NCBI GenBank assembly: GCA_035370465.1
Contig: DAOOVW010000045.1
Location: forward strand, 4,795 to 11,838
DNA length: 7,044 nucleotides
From: a bacterium
Lineage (GTDB): Bacteria > Ratteibacteria > UBA8468 > B48-G9 > JAFGKM01
Direction of reading: 5' to 3'
Shown here piece by piece: positions 1 through 6,248 of this stretch. The stretch's first letter is position 1. Every line of letters starts with the position of its first letter. The notes beneath the pieces are model-generated. The model was not told the DNA's origin. It was given only the letters and a program-made list of their open reading frames with translations, and ran no database searches. A program made the position numbers and the translations under genes.

Positions 1-165
1 TTTTAAAAATTTTTTATAGTCATCTATCTCTTTATCATTAAAAAGAAGAAAATTTCCATAAACCTCACTCCATATATACTTAATAGAAACATCTTTTAGT
101 ATTTCTTCAATTTCCTCTTTTTTAGATAAATCAACAATTCTTACAGCAATTTCATATTTTCCCAT
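1..165 (-). CDS. Unrecognised protein, N-terminal fragment (runs off the left edge)
   Basis: An open frame of 55 codons starts with ATG at 165 and continues without a stop to the window edge, so the C-terminus is missing. A clear Shine-Dalgarno sequence (AGGGAG) lies just upstream, and a TATAAT box lies at 177-182. The protein begins MGKYEIAVRIVDLSKK and then alternates short beta-like stretches with charged helices (EEIEEILKDV, then IKYIWSEVYGNFLLF). The fragment shows no signal peptide, membrane segment or known motif, so a small soluble domain is likely. It is transcribed away from the zincin gene. I do not recognise the family. Coding status rests on the Shine-Dalgarno site, start codon and protein-like composition. 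Confidence 0.7.
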   Translation of the reverse strand, partial: MGKYEIAVRIVDLSKKEEIEEILKDVSIKYIWSEVYGNFLLFNDKEIDDYKKFLK

Positions 166-176
166 TTTCTCCCTTT

Positions 177-182
177 ATTATA
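177..182 (-). promoter_or_regulatory. -10 box (TATAAT) of the left-edge gene
   Basis: A consensus TATAAT on the minus strand lies 11 nt before the ATG at 165. No good -35 hexamer is seen at the usual distance. The transcript would carry only a few leader bases, possibly including the AGGGAG site. Confidence 0.4.
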
Positions 183-197
183 TTTGCAAATTAAAAA

Positions 198-228
198 TTC
201 ACGGTATTAGTTAATATTGTAATATAAT
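198..228 (+). promoter_or_regulatory. Candidate promoter of the zincin gene
   Basis: TATAAT at 223-228 lies 9 nt before the ATG at 238, with a weak -35 (TTCACG, 198-203) at a long 19-bp spacing. No Shine-Dalgarno site lies between box and start, so the message would be leaderless or nearly so. The surrounding stretch is almost pure A/T, where TATAAT can occur by chance. Confidence 0.35.
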
Positions 229-237
229 ATATTAAAA

Positions 238-576
238 ATGGAAATTTCAAAAGAGGTATTTGAGGAAATAATATATCAGAAATTAAATTGTTTGCCGAAA
301 GAGATAAAAGATAAACTTGAGAATATATGTTTTATTGTTGAGGAAAATGCCCCTTCATATACACTTCTTGGTCTTTATCATGGAGTTCCCTATCCTAAAA
401 GAGGTCCTTCTTACTCGCTTGTTTTGCCGGATAGAATTATCCTGTACAAAAGGAATATTGAAGCGGGTTGTAAAACAGAAAAAGAACTTATAAAAAGAAT
501 AGAAAAAGTTTTGTTTCATGAAATTGGACATTATTTGGGGTTAGAAGAAAAGCAATTAAGAAAATTAGGACTATAA
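238..576 (+). CDS. Zincin-like metallopeptidase (PF06262-type)
   Basis: This is a 112-residue putative zinc metallopeptidase of the small bacterial zincin-like family (Pfam Zincin_1, from memory), and its length fits. The hallmark HEIGHYLGLEE lies at residues 94-104: H94 and H98 would bind zinc, E95 would be the catalytic base, and E103 could be a third ligand. Upstream of it the family pattern LLGLYHGVPYPKRG (43-56) and LPDRIILYKR (63-72) is well preserved. There is no signal peptide, so it should act in the cytoplasm. The natural substrate of this family is not established. The ATG at 238 has no Shine-Dalgarno site and follows a short A-run. The gene stands alone, divergent from the left-edge gene, and its last 6 bp overlap the end of pyrE on the opposite strand. 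Confidence 0.88.
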   Translation: MEISKEVFEEIIYQKLNCLPKEIKDKLENICFIVEENAPSYTLLGLYHGVPYPKRGPSYSLVLPDRIILYKRNIEAGCKTEKELIKRIEKVLFHEIGHYLGLEEKQLRKLGL

Positions 577-1137
577 ATCAATGTTTTTACTACCAGGTTT
601 TACCAGTGGTATTCCCCTTTTACATAAAGGACATTCAGATGAATTATAATTTTTAACTTCAAGTTTTACAAGTGACCTTAAAGGATAGTTAAATTCAATT
701 TTACCTCTTTCAACTATACACCCAATTCCTTCTATTTGTCCTTTAACTTTTTCAACAATATCAATTATTTCTCTAACAGAACCACCTGTTGTTATTACAT
801 CTTCACATATAAGAACCTTCTCTCCTTTTTCAATTTTAAAGCCCCTTCTTAATTTCATTTTACCTTCTTCTCTTTCTGCAAAAATACTACGTGCTTTCAA
901 TATTCTTGCAAGTTCATAGGAAATTATTATTCCACCAATTGCAGGTCCAATAACAACATTTATTTTTTTCTCTTTAAAGTTGTTTGCTAAGTTCTCACAT
1001 AGAATTTGACCATAGTCAGGATACTGAAAAATAATTGCCATCTGAAAATATGTATCTGAATGGAGTCCTGATGAAAGAAGAAAATGTCCAGTTAAAATTG
1101 CACCTGTTTCTTTTAAAATTTTTAATATATCATTCAT
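571..1137 (-). CDS. pyrE: Orotate phosphoribosyltransferase
   Basis: This 188-residue cytoplasmic enzyme converts orotate plus PRPP to orotidine 5'-monophosphate, the fifth step of de novo UMP synthesis. The N-terminus carries GHFLLSSGLHSDTYFQ (17-32), typical of the Thermus-type PyrE branch. The PRPP-binding loop VLICEDVITTGGS is at 108-120, with the catalytic-loop basic residues just before it (MKLRRGF, 94-100). A C-terminal CPLC pair (169-172) is also usual for this branch. ATG 1137 is the only usable start: the frame is open back to 1206 but holds no ATG, GTG or TTG. It has no Shine-Dalgarno site and sits 6 nt after a TATAAT box. It is the last gene of the minus-strand series, 44 nt after pabC, and is probably co-transcribed as well as started from its own promoter. 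Its stop overlaps the convergent zincin gene. Confidence 0.95.
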   Translation of the reverse strand: MNDILKILKETGAILTGHFLLSSGLHSDTYFQMAIIFQYPDYGQILCENLANNFKEKKINVVIGPAIGGIIISYELARILKARSIFAEREEGKMKLRRGFKIEKGEKVLICEDVITTGGSVREIIDIVEKVKGQIEGIGCIVERGKIEFNYPLRSLVKLEVKNYNSSECPLCKRGIPLVKPGSKNIDL

Positions 1138-1143
1138 TTTTTT

Positions 1144-1172
1144 ATTATAACATTTTTTAAGGACATCGTCAT
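1144..1172 (-). promoter_or_regulatory. pyrE promoter, apparently leaderless
   Basis: On the minus strand a -35-like ATGACG (1167-1172, four of six consensus positions) is followed after exactly 17 bp by a perfect TATAAT (1144-1149). Only six A residues separate the -10 box from the pyrE ATG, so transcription should begin at or within a base or two of the start codon. This would let pyrE be expressed independently of the upstream operon. Confidence 0.5.
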
Positions 1173-1178
1173 CTGTGC

Positions 1179-1188
1179 GGACTAGTCC
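1179..1188. repeat. 10-bp perfect palindrome over the pabC stop codon
   Basis: GGACTAGTCC is a perfect palindrome containing the pabC TAG. It lies 6 bp upstream of the pyrE -35 box, inside a short stretch (1161-1188, 16 of 28 bases G/C) that is far richer in GC than its surroundings. A further GTCC (minus strand, 1161-1164) could pair with the same GGAC. It could be a regulator-binding site or an RNA structure, or chance. Confidence 0.3.
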
Positions 1189-2072
1189 ATACTTTTTTGG
1201 CTCACCTTATTTTTTTTAAAAAAAATTGTTTCTTCTTTCAAAATTTCTATGTATTTTTTTATAATAAAATCAGTCATTTCATTTCTATTATTTTGAAAGA
1301 AATTTTTTACTTTTCCAACGGGCATTATTCCCATAAGGGTATTTGTAATAAAAATCTCATCACACTCACTTAAAGTTTTAGCAGTGAACTTTCCTTCTTT
1401 TATTTTTATTTTATTTTTTTGACATATTTCAATGATTATTTTTCTTGTTATTCCATTTAAAATTCCACAATCTAATGAAGGAGTATAAACTATATTATTT
1501 TTCACGAGAAATAAATTTGAAACAGTTGTTTCAGTAAGAAAATCATTATTGTTCAGAAAAATTGTATCTTCACAACCATTTTCTTTTGCTTCAATTTTCC
1601 CTATTATATTTTCAAGAAAGTTAAACGACTTTATTTTTGTGAGAGGCGACTTTTCATTTCTTATAATTTTTTCGCTTATAATACAACTTATTCCTCTTTC
1701 ATAAAAATACTTAGGATAGGAAGTAAAATTTTTTAATATAATAAGAATATTTGTTTCTTTTCCCTCAGGGATAACACTTTTTCCTTTTTTTCTCCAGACA
1801 TTAATTCTTATATATCCATTTTTTATCCTAAATTTTTTTAAGTATTTCAGTATTGACTTTTCAATTTCATTTTTTGGTGGTATTCGAAAACCACAGAAAT
1901 CTGCACCTTTTTTCAACCTTTCATAGTGTTCAAAAAATCTAAAAAGTGAGTAGTTTTTTGAAATAATTGTTTCAAATATACCATCCCCAAAGAGAAATCC
2001 CCTGTTTAAAATTGGCAAACCAATATCTTTTTTTTGTTTTACTTTTCCATTAACTAAATAAATTTCCGGCAT
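1182..2072 (-). CDS. pabC: Aminodeoxychorismate lyase (class IV PLP aminotransferase fold)
   Basis: This 296-residue class IV PLP enzyme probably eliminates pyruvate from 4-amino-4-deoxychorismate to give p-aminobenzoate for folate. Family marks are RGFLFGDGIFETI (24-36) near the N-terminus, the PLP lysine K148 in LTKIKSFNFLEN, the LTETTVSNLF segment (179-188, with E181), and ITNTLMGIMPV (242-252) for phosphate and substrate binding. Branched-chain and D-amino-acid aminotransferases share this fold. The lyase call rests mainly on translational coupling to pabB just upstream. I chose ATG 2072 (MPEIYLVNGK, the usual beginning, with GGGA about 10 nt upstream) over a TTG nine bases earlier. The gene overlaps pabB by 23 bp. 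Its C-terminus is lysine-rich and ends at a TAG inside a small palindrome. Confidence 0.87.
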   Translation of the reverse strand: MPEIYLVNGKVKQKKDIGLPILNRGFLFGDGIFETIISKNYSLFRFFEHYERLKKGADFCGFRIPPKNEIEKSILKYLKKFRIKNGYIRINVWRKKGKSVIPEGKETNILIILKNFTSYPKYFYERGISCIISEKIIRNEKSPLTKIKSFNFLENIIGKIEAKENGCEDTIFLNNNDFLTETTVSNLFLVKNNIVYTPSLDCGILNGITRKIIIEICQKNKIKIKEGKFTAKTLSECDEIFITNTLMGIMPVGKVKNFFQNNRNEMTDFIIKKYIEILKEETIFFKKNKVSQKSMD

Positions 2073-3441
2073 TTTGGTCAATTCCCAATGTAAGAAATAA
2101 ATTCTTCGTTTTTATAAGTGTTTCTTCATATTCTTTTTCAGGGATACTATCCCAGACAATTCCGCCACCAACAGGATAATAAATTTTATTCTCTTTATGC
2201 AAAATTGTTCTTATTAAAATGTTAAGGAGCATATTTTTATTAAATCCTATATATCCAAGCGAACCAGTATAAAAAGACCTTTTTTCTGGCTCAAGTTCTT
2301 CTATTATTTCCATTGCTCTTATTTTAGGTGCCCCTGTAATTGAACCACCGGGAAATATATTTTTTATTATATCAACAGGAGCTACTTCTTTTTTTAATAT
2401 TCCTTCAATAGTAGAAGTTGTCTGGAAACATGTTTTGTATTTTTCTATTTCAACAAGTTTTTTTACTTTAATACTACCAAATTCACATATTTTTCCGATG
2501 TCATTTCTTTCAAGGTCAACAATCATAATAAGTTCGGCTCTGTCCTTTTCACTATCTAATAATTCCTTTTTATTTTCAGAGTCCTCTTTTCTGTTTTTCC
2601 CTCTTGATATAGTACCTTTCATTGGTTTTGTTATTATTTTTATTCCATATTTTTTTATAAAAAGTTCAGGAGAATTGGAAAGAATTTGAAAGTTATTAAA
2701 GTCAAAATATGCAGAATATCCAGAAGGATTTATTTTTCTAATTTTGAGATAAATTTCTGATGGATTAAATATCCCTTCTGCTTGAAATCTTTGGGAGAAA
2801 TTAATCTGATAAACATCCCCCTGTTTAATATAGTTTTTTATTTTTTCAATTGAACTGACATATTCAGAAAATTTCATATTGGAAGAAAAATTTTTAATTT
2901 TAGCTTCTTTTTCATCATTTTGAAATTTAAGAGAATTTTTTATTTCTGATGAAATTAAAGAAATTTTCTTTTTGAATGTGCTTTCTTTCTCAAAAAAATT
3001 TATTCCAGTTAAGATAAGTTTTTTTTTAATAATATCAAATATAAGAAAAGTGTCGTAAAAGCAGAAAAAAATATCGGGTATTTTTAAAATATCCGGATTT
3101 ATGTCTGGTAAATTTTCAAATTTCAACCCTGCATCATAACCCAAATACCCAACTGCCCCTGGAATAAAGAAAAAACGAGTATCTACCCAGTATTTTTCAA
3201 GAAGTTCATTCAGGTAATCAAAAGGTTTTCCTATATAAGTTTTTTTTGAATTGGTGTCTTCTATTGTTATTTTATCTCCTTTGCTTTTAAAAATAAGAAA
3301 TGGTTCAAAACCAACTATTGAATATCTACCGTAAGATGGTGAAACACTATCAAGGAAAAAGAAAAATTTTTTGGTATGGAATGACTTGAAAATGAGCTCA
3401 GGAGGTAGGTAATTTAGGTATTCAAAGAAAATATTCATCAT
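2050..3441 (-). CDS. pabB: Aminodeoxychorismate synthase component I
   Basis: This 463-residue enzyme of the chorismate-utilising family aminates chorismate to 4-amino-4-deoxychorismate. The N-terminal domain includes GRYSIVGFEPF (38-48) and GAVGYLGYDAG (95-105). The catalytic domain shows GDVYQINFSQRF (208-219), SNSPELF (255-261), GGSITGAPKIRAMEIIEELEP (from 365) and VGGGIVWDS (424-432). The key discriminator is KPMKGTISRG (272-281): K275 is the lysine that forms the covalent intermediate in PabB, where anthranilate synthase TrpE has alanine. No PabA glutaminase domain is fused or adjacent, so ammonia must come from a PabA encoded elsewhere or from free ammonium. The start overlaps the rpiB stop in an ATGATGA context (either of two ATGs, 3441 or 3438) without a clear Shine-Dalgarno site, suggesting coupling. 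Confidence 0.93.
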   Translation of the reverse strand: MMNIFFEYLNYLPPELIFKSFHTKKFFFFLDSVSPSYGRYSIVGFEPFLIFKSKGDKITIEDTNSKKTYIGKPFDYLNELLEKYWVDTRFFFIPGAVGYLGYDAGLKFENLPDINPDILKIPDIFFCFYDTFLIFDIIKKKLILTGINFFEKESTFKKKISLISSEIKNSLKFQNDEKEAKIKNFSSNMKFSEYVSSIEKIKNYIKQGDVYQINFSQRFQAEGIFNPSEIYLKIRKINPSGYSAYFDFNNFQILSNSPELFIKKYGIKIITKPMKGTISRGKNRKEDSENKKELLDSEKDRAELIMIVDLERNDIGKICEFGSIKVKKLVEIEKYKTCFQTTSTIEGILKKEVAPVDIIKNIFPGGSITGAPKIRAMEIIEELEPEKRSFYTGSLGYIGFNKNMLLNILIRTILHKENKIYYPVGGGIVWDSIPEKEYEETLIKTKNLFLTLGIDQNAGNLFS

Positions 3442-3875
3442 TTTTCAAGTTTTTTAATTTTATTAACTCTTTTTAAATGTCTCCCTTTTAAAAATGGTGT
3501 TTCAAAAAATGTCTTTGAAATTTCAAGAGATAAAGTATTTCCTAACAATCTTCCTCCGAGTGTTAAAATATTTGCATCATTATGTTGCCTGGCGAGAAGT
3601 GCATCATAAATTGTACAACATCTTGCTGCTCTTATTCCTTTAAATTTATTTGCTGATATACTCATTCCTATTCCTGTTCCACATATTAAAATACCAAATT
3701 CAATTTCTTTCCTTATTATTCCTGATGCAACTTTTTCAGCAAAGTCCGGATAGTCAACTACTTTTTTAATTTCAGGTCCATAGTCAATTATTTCATAACC
3801 ATCATTTTCAAGTTCTTTTTTTAAAAAGTCCTTCATTTCAAAGCCAGCATGGTCACTTGCTATACCTATTTTCAT
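3438..3875 (-). CDS. rpiB: Ribose-5-phosphate isomerase B
   Basis: This 145-residue RpiB/LacAB-family isomerase interconverts ribose 5-phosphate and ribulose 5-phosphate in the cytoplasm, linking the pentose phosphate pathway to PRPP, which pyrE uses. It has the ordinary family length. Seen motifs are SDHAGFEMK (7-15), the active-site loop GILICGTGIGMSISANK (61-77) with the probable catalytic base C65, RQHNDAN (96-102) with H98, GGR (107-109) and GRHLKRV (131-137) with phosphate-binding arginines. The start overlaps the stop of the upstream fusion gene as ATGA and has a good AAAGGA site inside that gene. Its place directly after a low-molecular-weight phosphatase domain parallels ywlE-ywlF in Bacillus. 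Confidence 0.96.
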   Translation of the reverse strand: MKIGIASDHAGFEMKDFLKKELENDGYEIIDYGPEIKKVVDYPDFAEKVASGIIRKEIEFGILICGTGIGMSISANKFKGIRAARCCTIYDALLARQHNDANILTLGGRLLGNTLSLEISKTFFETPFLKGRHLKRVNKIKKLEK

Positions 3876-4846
3876 ATTGCCATCCTTTTTAAAACAATAT
3901 TTTTGACTTTCTCTTTTATTATATCTCTTATTTCTTCATAATGAAAAAGTTCTTTTCCTGCTGGGTCTGGTACATCTAAAACAAATATTTTATTTTCTTC
4001 TTTCGGAATAATTGATAAAATTTTTTCTTTTTGTTCTTTTTCCATAACAAAAATAAGGTCTGACTCTTTTAACATTTGGAAATTTAATGGTTTTGAAACA
4101 AAATTTTTAATTTCTATTCCAACTTTTTTCATCACTTCAAGTGTTTTATCAGATATTTTACCCCAAGATGTTATTCCAGTTCCAGCAGAATTTACTTCAA
4201 TTTTAACATTTTTTTCTTTTAAGAAATTTTTTAAAAAATATTCAGCCATAGGACTTCTACAGGAATTGCCTTCACAAACAAAAATTACTTTTCCTCTTAC
4301 AAGTTTAGGTGGAGAAAAAGATACATCCCAGATTGTTGATTCTTTCCCTTCTGTTTTTCCACCATTAATAATTAAATCCACTTTGTTTTTAACTTCATCA
4401 GATATTTCAGATAGACAGGAAGGTGTTTTTTCGCCTGATATATTTGCACTTGTTGAGGCAATAATTTCAAAATTTTTTAAAACATCAAGAAGAAATTTAT
4501 TATCAGGAATTCTTAGTCCTATTTTTTTCTCATCAGAAGTTAGAAATGGAATTTCAATTTTACTTTTTCCAATTATTGTTGTACTTCCTGGCCATTTTTC
4601 TTTTATAAACTGGCGGTCAATTTCTATATATTTTTCTGCTTTTTCTATTGTATCAACAAATCCAATTAACATTTTTTTATAATCCCTTTTTTTAATTTCA
4701 TATATTTTTTCTTTGCTTCTGTCATTAAATCCACCTGATATCAATCCATAAACTGTATCTGTTGGGACAATAACAACTCCACCCTTTTTAAGGGTATTTA
4801 CCACAACTTTAATATTTTCTTCTTTCTCTTCTAATATCTTTTCCAT
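3872..4846 (-). CDS. tsaC: Fusion: threonylcarbamoyl-AMP synthase (TsaC/YrdC) + low-molecular-weight phosphatase
   Basis: This 324-residue two-domain cytoplasmic protein begins with a TsaC/YrdC domain (about 1-186), which makes threonylcarbamoyl-AMP from threonine, bicarbonate and ATP for t6A37 on tRNA. Its marks are IVPTDTVYGL (26-35), the K/R cluster KKRDYKK (52-58), KIGLRIPD (108-115), STSANISG (131-138) and ESTIWDV (169-175). The proline usual after KxR is absent. The C-terminal domain (about 187-324) is a low-molecular-weight phosphatase: the P-loop VCEGNSCRSPMAE (190-202) has nucleophile C191 and R197, and DPAG (294-297) supplies acid D294. S195 occupies the place of Thr11 in the arginine phosphatase YwlE, where tyrosine phosphatases usually have isoleucine, so a phosphoarginine substrate is possible. 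There is no linker, and the frame is continuous across the junction (about 4288). ATG 4846 lies 4 nt after nfnA, without a Shine-Dalgarno site. Confidence 0.92.
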   Translation of the reverse strand: MEKILEEKEENIKVVVNTLKKGGVVIVPTDTVYGLISGGFNDRSKEKIYEIKKRDYKKMLIGFVDTIEKAEKYIEIDRQFIKEKWPGSTTIIGKSKIEIPFLTSDEKKIGLRIPDNKFLLDVLKNFEIIASTSANISGEKTPSCLSEISDEVKNKVDLIINGGKTEGKESTIWDVSFSPPKLVRGKVIFVCEGNSCRSPMAEYFLKNFLKEKNVKIEVNSAGTGITSWGKISDKTLEVMKKVGIEIKNFVSKPLNFQMLKESDLIFVMEKEQKEKILSIIPKEENKIFVLDVPDPAGKELFHYEEIRDIIKEKVKNIVLKRMAI

Positions 4847-4850
4847 TTTT

Positions 4851-5702
4851 TTATTTTTGTTGATGGGAGGTGCACTTACAGGAATTTATAAATTTTTCAT
4901 AAGATATTTTTTCCATTTCTTTATAAAAAGAAGTCCTTTTTAAAAGTTCATCAAAATTAACTAAATGCGCATCAAAATCAGGTCCATCAACACATGCAAA
5001 TTTTGTTTCTCCACCAATAGAGACCCTGCAACACCCACACATTCCTGTTCCATCAACCATAATTGGATTTAAACTTGCAATTGTTTTTATGTTATGTTCT
5101 TTTGTTATTTCTGACACCTTTTTCATCATAGGAATCGGACCTGCTGTTAAACAATAATCAATTTTTTCCCCATGTTGTATTAAATCAACAAGCATTTCAG
5201 TATTAAATCCTTTTCTGCCTTTACTTCCATCATCTGTTGTAATATAAATTTCATCACTTATATTTTTTAATTCTTCTTCAAGTATTATTAAATCCTTATT
5301 CCTTGCACCAATTATTGTAATTAGATAATTTTCTTTTTCTTTAAATGTTTTTGCCATCCAGAATATAAAAGCAGCTCCAACTCCTCCCACAATAATACAT
5401 ACATTTCCATATTTCTCAATTTCTGTTGCTTTTCCAAGAGGACCCACAATATCTAAAATATTTTCTCCATTTTCTAAAAATCCTAATTTTGCTGTTGTTG
5501 TTCCAACTTCCTGAAATATAAGAGTTATTGTTTCTTTTTCTTTATTTACATCTGCAATTGTTAATGGTATTCTTTCTCCTTTTTCGTCAACTCTTAAAAC
5601 AATAAATTGTCCTGGTTTTGCTTTTTTAGAAATAATAGGAGAGATAACTTCAATTCTTTTAATTTTTTCTGCTAATTGTTCTTTTTTTATTATTTTATTC
5701 AT
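4851..5702 (-). CDS. nfnA: NfnA-like FAD/[2Fe-2S] oxidoreductase subunit (ferredoxin:NADP reductase small subunit type)
   Basis: This 283-residue flavoprotein of the ferredoxin-reductase superfamily resembles the small subunit of NADH-dependent ferredoxin:NADP oxidoreductase (NfnA, also called sulfide dehydrogenase subunit SudB) more than PyrK. Domains in order are an FAD-binding barrel with PGQFIVLR (30-37) and RIPLTIAD (44-51), a nucleotide-binding domain with IIVGGVGAAF (103-112), ARNKDLIILEEEL (133-145) and TTDDGSKGRKG (155-165), and a C-terminal [2Fe-2S] segment MVDGTGMCGCCRV (215-227) plus C237 in FACVDGP. D217 with C222, C225 and C237 fits the Asp/three-Cys ligation I recall for Nfn. 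Oddly, no large subunit (NfnB, GltD-like) lies beside it. It starts 9 nt after dcd, without a Shine-Dalgarno site. A PyrK-like or other partner role remains possible. Confidence 0.85.
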   Translation of the reverse strand: MNKIIKKEQLAEKIKRIEVISPIISKKAKPGQFIVLRVDEKGERIPLTIADVNKEKETITLIFQEVGTTTAKLGFLENGENILDIVGPLGKATEIEKYGNVCIIVGGVGAAFIFWMAKTFKEKENYLITIIGARNKDLIILEEELKNISDEIYITTDDGSKGRKGFNTEMLVDLIQHGEKIDYCLTAGPIPMMKKVSEITKEHNIKTIASLNPIMVDGTGMCGCCRVSIGGETKFACVDGPDFDAHLVNFDELLKRTSFYKEMEKISYEKFINSCKCTSHQQK

Positions 5703-5711
5703 TTTTTAAAA

Positions 5712-6248
5712 TTATTTTGGAAGGACTATTCCTTTTGCTTTATCATATTTACCAGAAAGGTCCTTATATGACTTTTCACAAATATCTTCTCCTGAAATAA
5801 AAATAACCTGCCCAATTCCCTCATTTGCATAGACCTCTCCATCAACAGAAGAAAGATTTGCAATTTGTATTGTTATATATCCTTCCCATTCTGGTTCTAA
5901 TGGTGTTACATTTATTATTATTCCACATCTTGCATAAGTTGATTTTCCAAAACAAATTCCAAGAACATCTCTTGGAATTTTAAAATATTCTTTACTTCTT
6001 CCAAGAATAAAATTATTTTTTTTTATTTTACATACATCACCTTTAAATTCATCAAACTGGTCTTTTGTTATTTTTTTAGGGGAGACAATTCCAATTCCTT
6101 TAAAAATAAGAAATTCATTAGATAATGTAAAATCATATCCATAAGAAGACAGCCCAAAAGAAATTCCTTTTTTTATTTTTTCAGGAAAAAAAGGAGTAAT
6201 CATTCCTTTTTCTCCTAACATTTTTATCCATTTATCTGACTTTACCAT
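5712..6248 (-). CDS. dcd: dCTP deaminase family protein with Gln at the catalytic Glu position
   Basis: This 178-residue member of the dCTP deaminase/dUTPase family would convert dCTP to dUTP, the precursor for dTMP. It matches the roughly 188-residue branch found in Pseudomonas along its whole length: KSDKWIKML (3-11), SSYGYD (34-39), IPRDVLGICFGKSTYARCGI (91-110), NVTPLEPEWEGY (113-124), YANEGIGQVIF (140-150) and GKYDKAKGIVLPK (166-178). S103 and R107 match the E. coli active-site S111 and R115. However, the segment equivalent to VTLEFSN reads ITIQIAN, so Q128 (codon CAA) stands where E. coli has catalytic E138. The protein may be inactive or altered. ATG 6248 is chosen because family similarity begins there; the open frame continues upstream only by running into the tRNA. 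No Shine-Dalgarno site precedes it. It lies 21 nt after tRNA-Thr and is probably co-transcribed. Confidence 0.92.
   Translation of the reverse strand: MVKSDKWIKMLGEKGMITPFFPEKIKKGISFGLSSYGYDFTLSNEFLIFKGIGIVSPKKITKDQFDEFKGDVCKIKKNNFILGRSKEYFKIPRDVLGICFGKSTYARCGIIINVTPLEPEWEGYITIQIANLSSVDGEVYANEGIGQVIFISGEDICEKSYKDLSGKYDKAKGIVLPK

Noticed and set aside
588..612. Imperfect hairpin (TACCAGG...CCAGTGGTA) near the end of pyrE as a terminator
   Set aside because: The stem is interrupted, lies inside pyrE coding sequence (the VKPGS tail), and has no following T-run for either gene.
1182..2072. Branched-chain or D-amino-acid aminotransferase as the function of the class IV PLP gene
   Set aside because: Fold motifs alone do not exclude these, but the coupling to pabB makes aminodeoxychorismate lyase much more likely.
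2073..2081. TTG start for pabC, nine bases upstream
   Set aside because: GGGA would be only 2 nt from the TTG, whereas the ATG at 2072 has better spacing and gives the usual family N-terminus.
2435..2689. 84-codon plus-strand open frame
   Set aside because: It lies wholly antisense inside the well-supported pabB gene and its product is low-complexity (Ser/Phe/Ile-rich), as expected for the reverse of A/T-rich coding sequence.
2050..3441. Anthranilate synthase TrpE as the identity of the chorismate enzyme
   Set aside because: The KPMKGT motif has the PabB lysine instead of the TrpE alanine, and the next gene is a lyase-type enzyme rather than trpG or trpD.
4266..4682. 138-codon plus-strand open frame
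   Set aside because: It is antisense to the TsaC domain of the fusion gene, has no Shine-Dalgarno site and shows no recognisable motif.
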